NCBI RefSeq assembly: GCF_947623445.1
Contig: NC_135242.1
Span: forward strand, 20,212,001-20,276,000
Reading direction: 5' to 3'
Length of the DNA: 64,000 bases
Origin: Clavelina lepadiformis
Lineage: Eukaryota > Chordata > Ascidiacea > Aplousobranchia > Clavelinidae
The position numbers and the translations under genes are program-made. Of this stretch, positions 49,895-59,684 are shown piece after piece (the stretch's first letter is position 1; every line of letters begins with the position of its first letter). The notes beneath the pieces are model-generated. The model ran no database searches. It was not told the origin of the DNA and saw only the letters and a program-made list of their open reading frames with translations.

Positions 49895-52066
49895 GTGGAG
49901 CCTAAAGTTGTTGCCATGAAACCAATCTTCATTTGTGTATGCTGTATTTTTTGTTTAATTTCATCTGCATTGCCCCAAGTACAAGACTGCGCAGTAATAT
50001 CTCAGCCTATTTTAAAACAAGATTTATGCAGCGAAAGTTCCCATGCCGCGCATGTTAACGGAGGATCAAGCATTGGTTGGTTTGTCTACCGGAATCATAC
50101 GACCAACAGAAATGAGATTGCATTAAATATCACCTGGCTAGCGCAGTCCGGGCTCGGTTTACAAATTACACCCTCAGTGGTTTCTGTGTCGAGACTCATT
50201 GGCACCTTCACAAAGTGTGAAGCCACATATTCGGTTAAGAAGGGCTTTAATCGGACAAACCATCATATCTATATCACCAGTTTATCAAACCAAGAAGCTT
50301 TTAGACCCAGCCAGGAGTTTGTGATAAAAACCGAAATAAGAAACGTGTCATCTTTTTTTCAATTGTCTTTACCGAACTGTCGCCATCCAAATCTATCATG
50401 CGCTTCTGAATGCCAAGGATCAACTTTAGAAGGAGTTGTGCATGAAGACTGCAAAAAAAGATCTGCAACTTTGTCTTACCGCGTGCCAGGCCATTTTGGA
50501 TCCTTTGCGCAATTCATTGTGTATGAAGATAACGCTGTATTGTATGAACCAAAGAATGTCAGTTTAAAAGGTGATCTTACAACAACTTTTGCTGACATAG
50601 CAGACAAAACTTATTATTTTGAGTTCTGGGGATACGATGTTGTTAGACAGGCGCAATCGCCACGGAAGAAAGTTAAGATCGATTTCAGTCAATGTCCATC
50701 AGTGCCAAATGGAATGACCATGAAATTGATCGCTGGAATTGCTGGTTTCTTTGTTACATTAAAGATAATTTGCGTCACAATCAAAGTCGCCATTGCGAAA
50801 TGTGACATTAAAATTACCTTCAATCACGCTTATACTAGACTGATGATGGCAAAGAAAAAGGAAAACGGCATTTCAGTTAACCGGCAAGTCGAAGATTCCA
50901 GCCAAAGGAAAAGAAAAGTGTTTTTAATATACGTCAACGATCATCCTAAACACAAAGAGGTTACCCTAAAGTTGGCATCTTTTCTAAAGTTTGAACTCTA
51001 TCTTGACGTATTATTCGAACTTTACGCAAATAAAGACATCTGCTCCGATCCAATGAAATGGATGGACAATAGTTTTGAACAAGCAGAAAAAGTCGTGGTG
51101 GTCTGGTCACCAGAAGCAGAAAAGAGATGGAGTACAAAAAATTGTGGCAAATTTTACCATTTTGATATGTTTATTCCTATTGTTCAAAAAATACAACAGG
51201 ATATGTCACTTGGCAAAAACGTGAACAGATACCTTTTTGTTCATTTCAATTATTGCCAAAAAGCTGTAATTCCTATGCCTTTCGATCGCCACAGGTCTTA
51301 CGAGTTGATGAATGAATTTGTTGAGTTTTGCCACTGTTTGAAATCTGATGCAAACACAAAGACAACAATTCTGCCAATAATCAACAGCTGTTTGTCACGT
51401 TTTCATTATAGAGAGAATAGGGTGAAGTACAATGCAGCGATACTTTCTACAAGTGTGGAGGAAATGTATTCGTATGTGAAGGAAAATCCTGACTGGTACA
51501 GGTGGCAAGTACATCGCCCAAAATCATCTTTTTACGTGAATTCTTTACCGCCAGAAGACGAGACAAGTTACTGTTTGGACGCCTTACGCGAAGTCGGAAA
51601 CAATACCTCAAGCTGTAAGCCAGTACTCTTACTTGACGTTTCGCGTTTTCCTATTACCAAAGTAGGTTCTGATGACAGCCCATCAAACAAAACAACGTTC
51701 ACCGATCCGTACAATGCAAGACAAGCGGTTGTAAAATTCAGCGACACGGACGAGCTTTATTCACTACAGCAAGCGGCTGACGATAAAATGCAATACAGTT
51801 CGTTTAAATTCGAGAAGTCTGGTAAAAATATTGTTCGTAGCGCTGGTCTTTTTAGCGCCGAACCGGAAGTTAATGCTGGAAATTATTGTGACACAAACAA
51901 TTCGCATGAGGACAAATCATATAATTCAACAACTGCAATCGACATTGCCACGGACAATGTAAATGCTGTACCAGAGTTTGTTACAGTGGACTTTCTGTAT
52001 GTGCCGCAGGGTGCTCCCTACAACTCATTAACGTCAATGAATACGATTGAAATCTCTACTGACTAA
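49895..52066 (+). CDS. IL17R: IL-17RA-like receptor 2 (SEFIR), single exon
   Basis: 723 codons, intact. The first Met (49895) gives a polar start; the second, at residue 8 (MKPIFICVCCIFCLISSALP), begins a better signal peptide and may be the real start. The ectodomain has SIGWFVYRN and EIALNITW, several N-glycosylation sites and paired cysteines. TM is at 277-300. The SEFIR domain (about 341-500) has KVFLIYVNDHPKHKEVTLKL, FELYANKDIC, EKVVVVWSPEAEKRW and FVHFNYCQKAVIP. The extension region is more divergent than in the other copies but keeps FHYRENRVKY and YVKENPDWY. The tail ends APYNSLTSMN, a degenerate version of the DPM motif of its paralogues. Its base composition is visibly richer in G+C than receptor 1. 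Probably the most diverged member of the cluster. Confidence 0.9.
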   Translation: MEPKVVAMKPIFICVCCIFCLISSALPQVQDCAVISQPILKQDLCSESSHAAHVNGGSSIGWFVYRNHTTNRNEIALNITWLAQSGLGLQITPSVVSVSRLIGTFTKCEATYSVKKGFNRTNHHIYITSLSNQEAFRPSQEFVIKTEIRNVSSFFQLSLPNCRHPNLSCASECQGSTLEGVVHEDCKKRSATLSYRVPGHFGSFAQFIVYEDNAVLYEPKNVSLKGDLTTTFADIADKTYYFEFWGYDVVRQAQSPRKKVKIDFSQCPSVPNGMTMKLIAGIAGFFVTLKIICVTIKVAIAKCDIKITFNHAYTRLMMAKKKENGISVNRQVEDSSQRKRKVFLIYVNDHPKHKEVTLKLASFLKFELYLDVLFELYANKDICSDPMKWMDNSFEQAEKVVVVWSPEAEKRWSTKNCGKFYHFDMFIPIVQKIQQDMSLGKNVNRYLFVHFNYCQKAVIPMPFDRHRSYELMNEFVEFCHCLKSDANTKTTILPIINSCLSRFHYRENRVKYNAAILSTSVEEMYSYVKENPDWYRWQVHRPKSSFYVNSLPPEDETSYCLDALREVGNNTSSCKPVLLLDVSRFPITKVGSDDSPSNKTTFTDPYNARQAVVKFSDTDELYSLQQAADDKMQYSSFKFEKSGKNIVRSAGLFSAEPEVNAGNYCDTNNSHEDKSYNSTTAIDIATDNVNAVPEFVTVDFLYVPQGAPYNSLTSMNTIEISTD

Positions 52067-53668
52067 ATTCATGTCTAGTGTCTTTACCCTGTCAAGTTTT
52101 GCTGTTATAATTGTGTCGTTTTGAGTGCCAAAATTTCATATTAAGTTGCAAAACAGAAAAGGATACTTTAATGGGAGTACATAAGGTAATGGAGAGGAGA
52201 TCAGGTTTGAAACTCCGTTTGAAACGGTTTGATTTATAGACTATAGTACCCAAAATTCACTCGACTTTTTACCAGTTATCGAAAAAATAAAACCCGTCTG
52301 TTTCTTTATGAACTATACATCGTTGTCATTGTTTTGGATTTTTTAATATGATTCACCGGAATTCAAAAAAATTCTCAACGGTAAAAACCTCACCGGTAGC
52401 TGTAGAAGAAAGTTCCCGTGGCATCTTTGTTCCTTAGGTTGTTAATAACTACAAAATTTACGTGACAAATTGAAGTGCACCGCTAGCAATTATTTCCAGC
52501 TTTTAAGGCTGGTCATTTTTTATGTTGCTTCTAACGTCGATGAATGCGACACATAGGTGAGCATCGAATATTTTCATTTCCACGCAGAGTTATTGCCAAT
52601 ACCAACATACTGTTCCACATCCTTGATTAGAAAATAACATTTGTAATGCATTGTTAGACATGAATAAAATGAGCGATAAGCATGTAGAATGAGTTTTCGA
52701 TTGGTCTTGTTCTCTTCCGCCTGGATTGAAGAAAACAGTGATTGAAACTCGACAGTTGCTTCGTCATCATCACTGATTATTATTATCAAGACATAGCCTA
52801 CCATCTAAGCTTATAGCAGAAAAACTTATGCAATATTTTTGTTAAAACTGTATTATTTTGAACAGCACAATTTTGTATAACTTACGTTTATTAAGGTTGT
52901 TTACTGTGACCTGCTAAGGGAATTACGATTATGATGAAAATAATCGTATATACTATATAGGCTATGGGCTATGTAAAATATTTCATATGACAAGATCGTG
53001 TACTATTAAACATTAATCATTTACTGTTTGTATCCTACGTAACGTACGTGACACATGACATGCAAGTACTCAAATATGATTTTTTAGGCTATAGACTATC
53101 ATAAAACTTTCATAGTAGTCTATGATTAGGCTCTGTTAAAAAGGTGTTTTATGTCAACTCTTACTGCTTAACGAAGACATAGTATATCTGCCACAAACTC
53201 TATCCGCATGGCTGTTATAGCAATTTTATAATATAGCAAATATAATAACGTTGATTCGAATTTGTTGAGCATGTTTAAATGAGTTTTATTTTGTGTTCTT
53301 TCAAACAGTAATAACGGCCATGAAACTTATTGGTTGCTTGCGCGTGTATTCAAGAACTGCCGTGAATGTAGAATATTAACCTACTCACTACTGTGAAAAG
53401 TTGATAAAAATTCTTTGGATAAAATACAAAGTTAGTAAGCAAAAACTTATTATGTCTTTGAATTTTTGAAATAAATGGAAAAAGCGCTTTCGATTCCTCT
53501 TTTTTCCCTTCGGCGCAACTAAAAGAAAAAGAAGAATCGAAACTCTTGTTGTTGCGTCATAATCACTGAGGGGAAATACCCATCCAGGAACACTTGTTTA
53601 CGTCGTTGACTATAGCTCAAGAAGGGATCGCCAACGGTTGCGTCCATAACCTGTAGGATACCATAGGA

Positions 53669-53986
53669 CAGGCATGCACAACTCAAAACAGTACACGGGC
53701 CGTTTTAGGGAAAAAAATTTTTCGCGGGCCGCGTGCTAACATTGTTGTAACTAACGTGTAGCCTACTTTATATAATGTGACCGATTAACCGTCGAATAAG
53801 AGATATTATTGAGAAGATGGTTACTGTCAAGAGACGGTTGCCTCTCGCACTACAGTATGTAGTTGTTTTTAACGCTTATCGGCGGTAAAGCATCGGATTC
53901 GTTGATTATGTAACTGTAACCGAAATCACGGAATATCTCGTGGGCCGCACGAAAAGGTTTCGCGGGCCGTATGTTGTGCATGCCTG
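53669..53986. mobile_element. 318-bp hAT MITE with perfect target duplication
   Basis: Ends CAGGCATGCACAAC and GTTGTGCATGCCTG are perfect inverted repeats. Identical 8-bp CCATAGGA copies flank it (53661-53668 and 53987-53994). Internal CGCGGGCCG motifs occur near both ends. Non-coding. The perfect flanks indicate a relatively recent insertion. Confidence 0.93.
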
Positions 53987-54039
53987 CCATAGGAGAAAGG
54001 GTACTAAGTAAACCGACAGGTTAAGTTTAGTTGAGTGAT

Positions 54040-54290
54040 TATTTTACCATAAGTAGGTCACGCAGCCCGTTGTTAAAGATATGCGGTTAGGTTAGAAAAA
54101 TGGGTTTGCAAAACGTTGATCTTAGCTATTGGAGATTTAGTTGGAGTTAGAATTAAGTTGAAAGGTACATATAGGTTAGGTTTAGGTTACTTTGTTACAA
54201 AATTTAAGTTAGGTTAACAAGAAACTGTAAAAAATAGCTTTGGACACAAGATTCTTTCCAGTGAAATAGTGCTATGATATGATGGTAATG
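54040..54290 (-). repeat. Dispersed CTAA-rich repeat, copy C
   Basis: The reverse complement aligns with 5625-5860 and 21935-22195, sharing TTTCTTGTTA, AACTTAA, TAACCTAAA, ATAGCTAAGATC and the end GGCTGCGTGACC. On the plus strand this appears as GTTAGGTT-rich sequence. Non-coding; class unknown. Confidence 0.6.
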
Positions 54291-54374
54291 TTTATTCTCT
54301 ATTAAGTAAAATCTTCGCATGACTTAAACCCGCCGATAATTTCTCATCGCTCGAGAACCGTGGCAACCATTGGG

Positions 54375-54669
54375 CCGGACTGAAGAGCATGGCCGATTTC
54401 AGCAAGATCTTGGGTGCGCTAAACAACCAAAAATAACAAGTGTGGTACCGTGGGGCGCAAAAATGCCCAGACCGAATGGAAGTGCACACTTGGGTGTCCA
54501 ATTACATAGTAATGTACACATTTTGACTTATTCAATCTTTAAATCAATTGAAAATTGTGTGCATAGAAGTTCTGTCCTAGTCATTAAGTGCAGAATAAGT
54601 GTGGTACTGAAGCTCATGAAAAGCATACGGTACTTATTGAGTGCGCCTCTGCCAAACTCTGCAGTGTGG
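54375..54669. mobile_element. MITE (GACTG-TATGGCA family), copy 3, with 8-bp duplication
   Basis: The left end CCGGACTGAAGAGCATGGCC and the right end, reversed, CCACACTGCAGAGTTTGGCA form inverted repeats. Identical CCATTGGG octamers flank the element (54367-54374 and 54670-54677). This defines the family's boundaries and its 8-bp target duplication, consistent with hAT-type transposition. Lies 130 bp upstream of the receptor 3 start. Confidence 0.8.
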
Positions 54670-54802
54670 CCATTGGGTTATGTTAATGTTTGATCAAAAC
54701 AATCCATTTATGAAACTACATTTTGTTTTTCAGCTTACTGGTATTTACTTACTCGTTTAGAAGCAACAAATTGTGTACCAGTGATACTCATCCCAGTAAA
54801 AC

Positions 54803-57274
54803 ATGCACTGTTTTTCTGGCACCTCATTAACGTTAATTTTTATAATATGGAGGTTTTTTACTGTTAATGCACAGCTCTTTGGAAGCAATTGTTCAACATT
54901 ATCAACTTTTAAAAGCACTGCTTTCCCAGTTTACTGCAAGATTGAAAATGAGCAATGCAAAAATACCTCTAAGGTCACTGCTGCAGTGCCCAAGGACAAG
55001 ACAACTGGAAATGGATGGTTTTTGTATCAAGATAGTCAATCAAATAAAACAAAAATAGGATTGAATGTGACATGGGGCCCTAACCATGATAGTTCAATGT
55101 CTGATGTAGATGGTTATAGAATCAATGTGTATAGGATAGGGAATAGCAATGACAAAAACTTGTTTAATAACTCATTTTATTGCCTGGAAACAAAACTCAT
55201 TTATCCTTACCATGCTGGTGCAACATTTCACTTTGAATACAAATCGGGTTCTGCCAGTCAGAACATAAAGCCTGGACAAGAAATTCTAGTAAACGTACAA
55301 AATATTCCTGGGCCGTTGGAGGACACAGATGATCAAAGTTTGCTGATGGAAATTAATATCCCTGAATGTAGTGACGCTATGATGAAAGATATTTATCTAT
55401 GCCAAGATAAACTGTCTGGTTCCGCATCGGTTAACTGTGCTGATGAAACTGCCAATTTAACGTATCATGTTCCTGAATATAGTAAAGCAGCAGCAAAATA
55501 TAAGCATGCATATCTTCATGTATGTGAAAATATCGCTCCTTACAATTGCCCCTCAAAAAAAGGATATGATGAGTTGCCACTAGATGGTTTTGTATTGTGG
55601 AACTTTTCCAGTTACCACTACTTAACAAAAAACTATACTTTTAAGATTTTGGGAGTGAAAGAAAATGACCGCTGGGGTATTGAACAACACGCTGTTAATA
55701 TTAACTTTGAAGAATGTCAGCAGTTCGAGATTCCAACACAATCGCTTTCATTAAGTCTGCTAATTGTGTTACCACTTCTTGGCTTATTGTCCTTGGTTGT
55801 TTGCCTGCTACTACTGAGAAGAAGAAAATCACTTAAAGAATGGATTGATAACAATCCTGACGTTGTCAACGCAGGCAAAGTTATTGACTCAAAAATTGAT
55901 CCCTCGATTGAAGAAAATTTAATTGCCTTGGAAGAAAAATTATCAAAGCAAAGCAAAGAAGAAGTAAAAGTGTACATAATATTTGTTGATGACCACCCAA
56001 AACATAAAGAAATTATTTTAAAGTTTGCAGGTTTTCTAAAAGCTGATTTACAGCTTGATATCATATTTGAGTTGTACAATCGCCAAGAAATTTATGGCTC
56101 CCCAGCAGATTGGATGGAAAAAAGCTTGGCTAAAGCAGATAAAGTCATTGTCATATGGTCACCGGGTGCTTCAAAGCGCTGGGATCAATATAACAGCCGT
56201 GATGATGTTCATGAAGACATGTTTACCCCGGTTTTGAAAAAGATCAAGCGAGATTTATTTTATGAGAAAAATAAATCTAAATATTTCTTCACATATTTTG
56301 ATTACTGCAGTAAAGATGTCATTCCACAGGTTTTTCAGGACGATGCGTATTACCACTTTCAGCTTATGAAGCAATTTGAAGAATTGTATTTTCAGCTTAA
56401 AGGCGTTGAGAAGTTTATGCCTGGTCTTGAAATACGGGAGGAAAAGGTTGCATTTGACTGCTTTTTTGATCCCAAGATCAACAAATTTGGACCAGCCCTT
56501 GAACGTGCTATCAATGAAATGGCTGCATTTGTAGAAGATAATCCAAAGTGGTATGAATGTTCACTTGAACAAAGTCATGCCTATACACAACCTTGCAACT
56601 CGGCTGCAGGATGTGCCTCTGATCTTAATACATCTGTTGTACTAAAAAATAGTCTAGAAATTGTTCCTCCTCCCTCATTAAGTGGTTATATACAGAGTGA
56701 CTCGGGTAGGAATGTAGGAGATGAAAACGTTGCATGTCCGTTTGTTGAAATTTCGCCGAAAGAAACTGAAGAAATGGATAAAGTGTGTGTTAGCATAGAA
56801 CCACTTAAACTTTCGGCTGATTTAAGGTCCAAGAATATAGGTTTACAAGACCTAACAAGTCAACAGAGAGCTTTAGCTGAAAAATCTGATATAATCAATA
56901 ATCAGCATATTCCAAGACAGCTTTGTGAAAATGACACCGGTTTTGAACCTCAATCTGAGCGCCAGTTCACAAATGAATTGATTAAAGTTGGGCCAAGTGC
57001 TGTTTCTGCAAATTCAGGATATGTTAATGAGGAAAGAAATAATGTCTTAGACAGTGGTATCAATTCTGGTGATGTATCGTTGGACTTGGGCAGCAATTTC
57101 AGTATAAGTGACGACGGAGTTGATGTTCAGCCAGAAGAAGACACAGAACGGTCGCGAAGTTGTCCCGCCGCAAAGAATGATGTGCAGAAGTCATCTTTGA
57201 ATTTTGTTCCACTTGATATGCACAATGACCCAATGACCACATTGATGCTGATTAATGGCTTAGCATCTTTGTGA
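54803..57274 (+). CDS. IL17R: IL-17RA-like receptor 3 (SEFIR), single exon
   Basis: 823 codons, intact. The signal peptide is residues 1-23 (MHCFSGTSLTLIFIIWRFFT). The ectodomain contains NGWFLYQD and KIGLNVTWGPN, with many N-glycosylation sites. TM is at 315-338, followed by RRRK. SEFIR, about 388-545, has KVYIIFVDDHPKHKEIILKF, FELYNRQEIYG, ADKVIVIWSPGASKRW and FTYFDYCSKDVIP. The extension has LMKQFEELYFQLKGVEKFMP and FVEDNPKWYE, very close in pattern to vertebrate IL17RA. The tail of about 220 residues contains a DSGINS motif (750-755, DSGxxS phosphodegron pattern), PKETEE (fits the TRAF6 PxExx-acidic pattern, weak) and the terminal motif DPMTTLMLIN (809-818). It shares most tail landmarks with receptor 4, suggesting the two are the closest pair. 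Confidence 0.93.
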   Translation: MHCFSGTSLTLIFIIWRFFTVNAQLFGSNCSTLSTFKSTAFPVYCKIENEQCKNTSKVTAAVPKDKTTGNGWFLYQDSQSNKTKIGLNVTWGPNHDSSMSDVDGYRINVYRIGNSNDKNLFNNSFYCLETKLIYPYHAGATFHFEYKSGSASQNIKPGQEILVNVQNIPGPLEDTDDQSLLMEINIPECSDAMMKDIYLCQDKLSGSASVNCADETANLTYHVPEYSKAAAKYKHAYLHVCENIAPYNCPSKKGYDELPLDGFVLWNFSSYHYLTKNYTFKILGVKENDRWGIEQHAVNINFEECQQFEIPTQSLSLSLLIVLPLLGLLSLVVCLLLLRRRKSLKEWIDNNPDVVNAGKVIDSKIDPSIEENLIALEEKLSKQSKEEVKVYIIFVDDHPKHKEIILKFAGFLKADLQLDIIFELYNRQEIYGSPADWMEKSLAKADKVIVIWSPGASKRWDQYNSRDDVHEDMFTPVLKKIKRDLFYEKNKSKYFFTYFDYCSKDVIPQVFQDDAYYHFQLMKQFEELYFQLKGVEKFMPGLEIREEKVAFDCFFDPKINKFGPALERAINEMAAFVEDNPKWYECSLEQSHAYTQPCNSAAGCASDLNTSVVLKNSLEIVPPPSLSGYIQSDSGRNVGDENVACPFVEISPKETEEMDKVCVSIEPLKLSADLRSKNIGLQDLTSQQRALAEKSDIINNQHIPRQLCENDTGFEPQSERQFTNELIKVGPSAVSANSGYVNEERNNVLDSGINSGDVSLDLGSNFSISDDGVDVQPEEDTERSRSCPAAKNDVQKSSLNFVPLDMHNDPMTTLMLINGLASL

Positions 57275-59684
57275 AATGGGTCCTATTATTACAGGACCTT
57301 TACCAACTACGTTCAAGTTTTTTTTTTTTTATTTGGTTTATGTAAAAATGGAAAAAGTTGTTGTACATCCATTTTTCGTTAATTTTTATTTTATGCGTAT
57401 GCTATACACAATTAAGCCATTATGTTTATGCATTAAACGATTGACAAAAAGTTGACACAAATACTTAAGCTTGTTGAATTTAACATTTTGTATATCTTTT
57501 TTCAAGCTGCCTAAACTTAAAGTTTGTTTCATTTAGTGTGAAAATATGTTGCTAACTACAAACTAAAATCATATTCATTTGCTTGAACTAATGTTTGTTT
57601 AATATTTAGCAGGATCGACTTGCTCTGCGTAACTCAATGTCATACATTGTATATGTTTCTGAGTAGTTTCAGTGTTTTATTTTTATCTTAATAGTTGCAA
57701 ATCAATTGTTTGTGCAATATGGACCGTTGCAGAATATAATGCCAAAGTCATAACCGACATATTATATATTAGATATATATATACATTTTTTCCCCTGGTA
57801 AATGCGTGTAGCAACAATTCTTGTAATTGTGTAAGTGTTAAGAAATGTGCCATAACTGGTGTTGTAAAATTGCTCAAGGCAGTGTAATGACTCGCTTACA
57901 ATTATTTCCTGGTATTTAATTCTTCCTTAAATAGTTTTATGACGTTTTCGCTTATCAGGATTCCCATTGACTAGCTAGTAGTACGTCAACCGGAAGTGAA
58001 ACTATTTATGAAAATACGTACTCATTTACTGGATCTTGATTGTATAATACTTGTGGTTTTTTTTTTTCAGTTTTTGTAGGCTAACATGAATAATGCAAGT
58101 TTATAACTAGATATGGTTATCATTTACTGGGAATTGTGGCTTCCAGAATATTTTTTTTCTCAGACACCTCCAAGTCATATTGAGTAAGTGAATCAATTAT
58201 TGTTTTTAGACATTTTAAACAATATAAGTGAATATAAGACGTGTTAAATCCAACACAGTGATATAACCTAGGGGGGGAGGCGTTAATTAAGAGTTGAAAT
58301 GACTAGTTACATATTACTATAATATATTACTATAGTTATATATCTATGGTTTATAAAATTGGCAAGAAATGTGCACAAAAATAACACAGGGTGGTAATGC
58401 AATTTAGCAATCAACATACATAAGCTGTAATTTGTTAGGACACCTTTGCATCAAATCTTTACATGTGCAGTATTATGGCTGTGGTTACACCCTATCTTTA
58501 GGGTCATGTAAAAATTTAACCTTCATTTCATCTTAGTTGATGTAGCAACATAACAGCTAACAACTTAGTCAGGATAAATCTGTACTTTAAACAATGTAAA
58601 TGTACGTACGTGTAACATATATTACAAGATGATATGTTTAGAATAGGCTCACAAGTCACAACAAAAACATTACGCTAGCTTTTTAACCAAATGTCGTATG
58701 TCTACAATATTGATGTACCAATTAGCTCATAACTAAACTGGTATTAATTTCAAAAAAATAAGTGCTGCTCATACCTGGAGCAAGAAAAAACACTTTGACC
58801 TAATTGGAATTTTAAATTGGTGATTATTGAGTTGAACCTTTTACAGATATTCATTAATTATACTGTGATATATGAATCTAGTCAAAACAAAACATTGATA
58901 TAAGTTTTTCAATGTCAGCACCGTTCTTTTCCTCTAAAGTTAATGAAAAGTTGCAATTACATTTTTGGAGTGTAGTTACACCAGAACTTCTGAAATAGAA
59001 ATTTCAAAGATAAGCAAATGTTACCTGCAACAGTTTTTTGAAGTTTAGAAATAGACAGCTTAAAGTACTTACTGATTTGTTATTCATTAAAAAAATACAT
59101 GATGCTAAGTAAAAAAGCTGTCTTGTACCCTACATTAAACGTAACTTCATTTTTATGTGACAGTTTATAGAGGTTTGTATTAATTGAAAGTATATTATCG
59201 CCTTTTCCAATTCTGACGAAATGCAGTGTGCTACATTTAAATATTAGGGTTGTAACCAATTCATTTTATTTTGACTTGAGTCAATGCTTTTAACACAAAA
59301 AATTTTCGGAGGTCACGCTATACATTGCATTAAATTGGTTCTAGTTGATACTTTTTACAGAGAAGTGTAATTTTTAGAAAAATATCTGTTTTTGTCACAA
59401 CTGTCATAAATCATAATGTGACACGAGTCAATGTCTTGAAGTCTTATTTTAGGAGTTTCAAATCATCTTTTTTTAATGTGTTTTTTGCTATAAATGGTAT
59501 CAGTAGAAAACAGTAATGTAAGGCTGGTATTTGTATTGGAAAGTATTTCTGCTCCTTCAAATTCAATTATCACGTCATGGCAACACATAATGTGTAATTT
59601 TTTCGTTATCGTTTTCTGTGTGAAGTACTTACTATCTGTACTCTTCTTTGTGTATTTCAGAGGCTGGTGCTGAGTTAAAATGGA
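57275..59684. other. Spacer between receptors 3 and 4
   Basis: AT-rich, with no gene or recognised element. An acceptor-like GTGTATTTCAG ends near 59660, about 25 bp before the receptor 4 start. Confidence 0.5.

Larger units (their letters stand above)
52067..54802. other. Spacer between receptors 2 and 3, repeat-rich
   Basis: The longest spacer in the cluster. It contains the hAT MITE 53669-53986, the dispersed repeat 54040-54290 and the MITE 54375-54669. A strong acceptor-like TTTTGTTTTTCAG ends near 54733, about 70 bp before the receptor 3 ATG. No gene seen. Confidence 0.5.

Noticed and set aside
54370-54693. 107-codon plus-strand frame upstream of receptor 3
   Set aside because: It coincides with MITE copy 3 (54375-54669).
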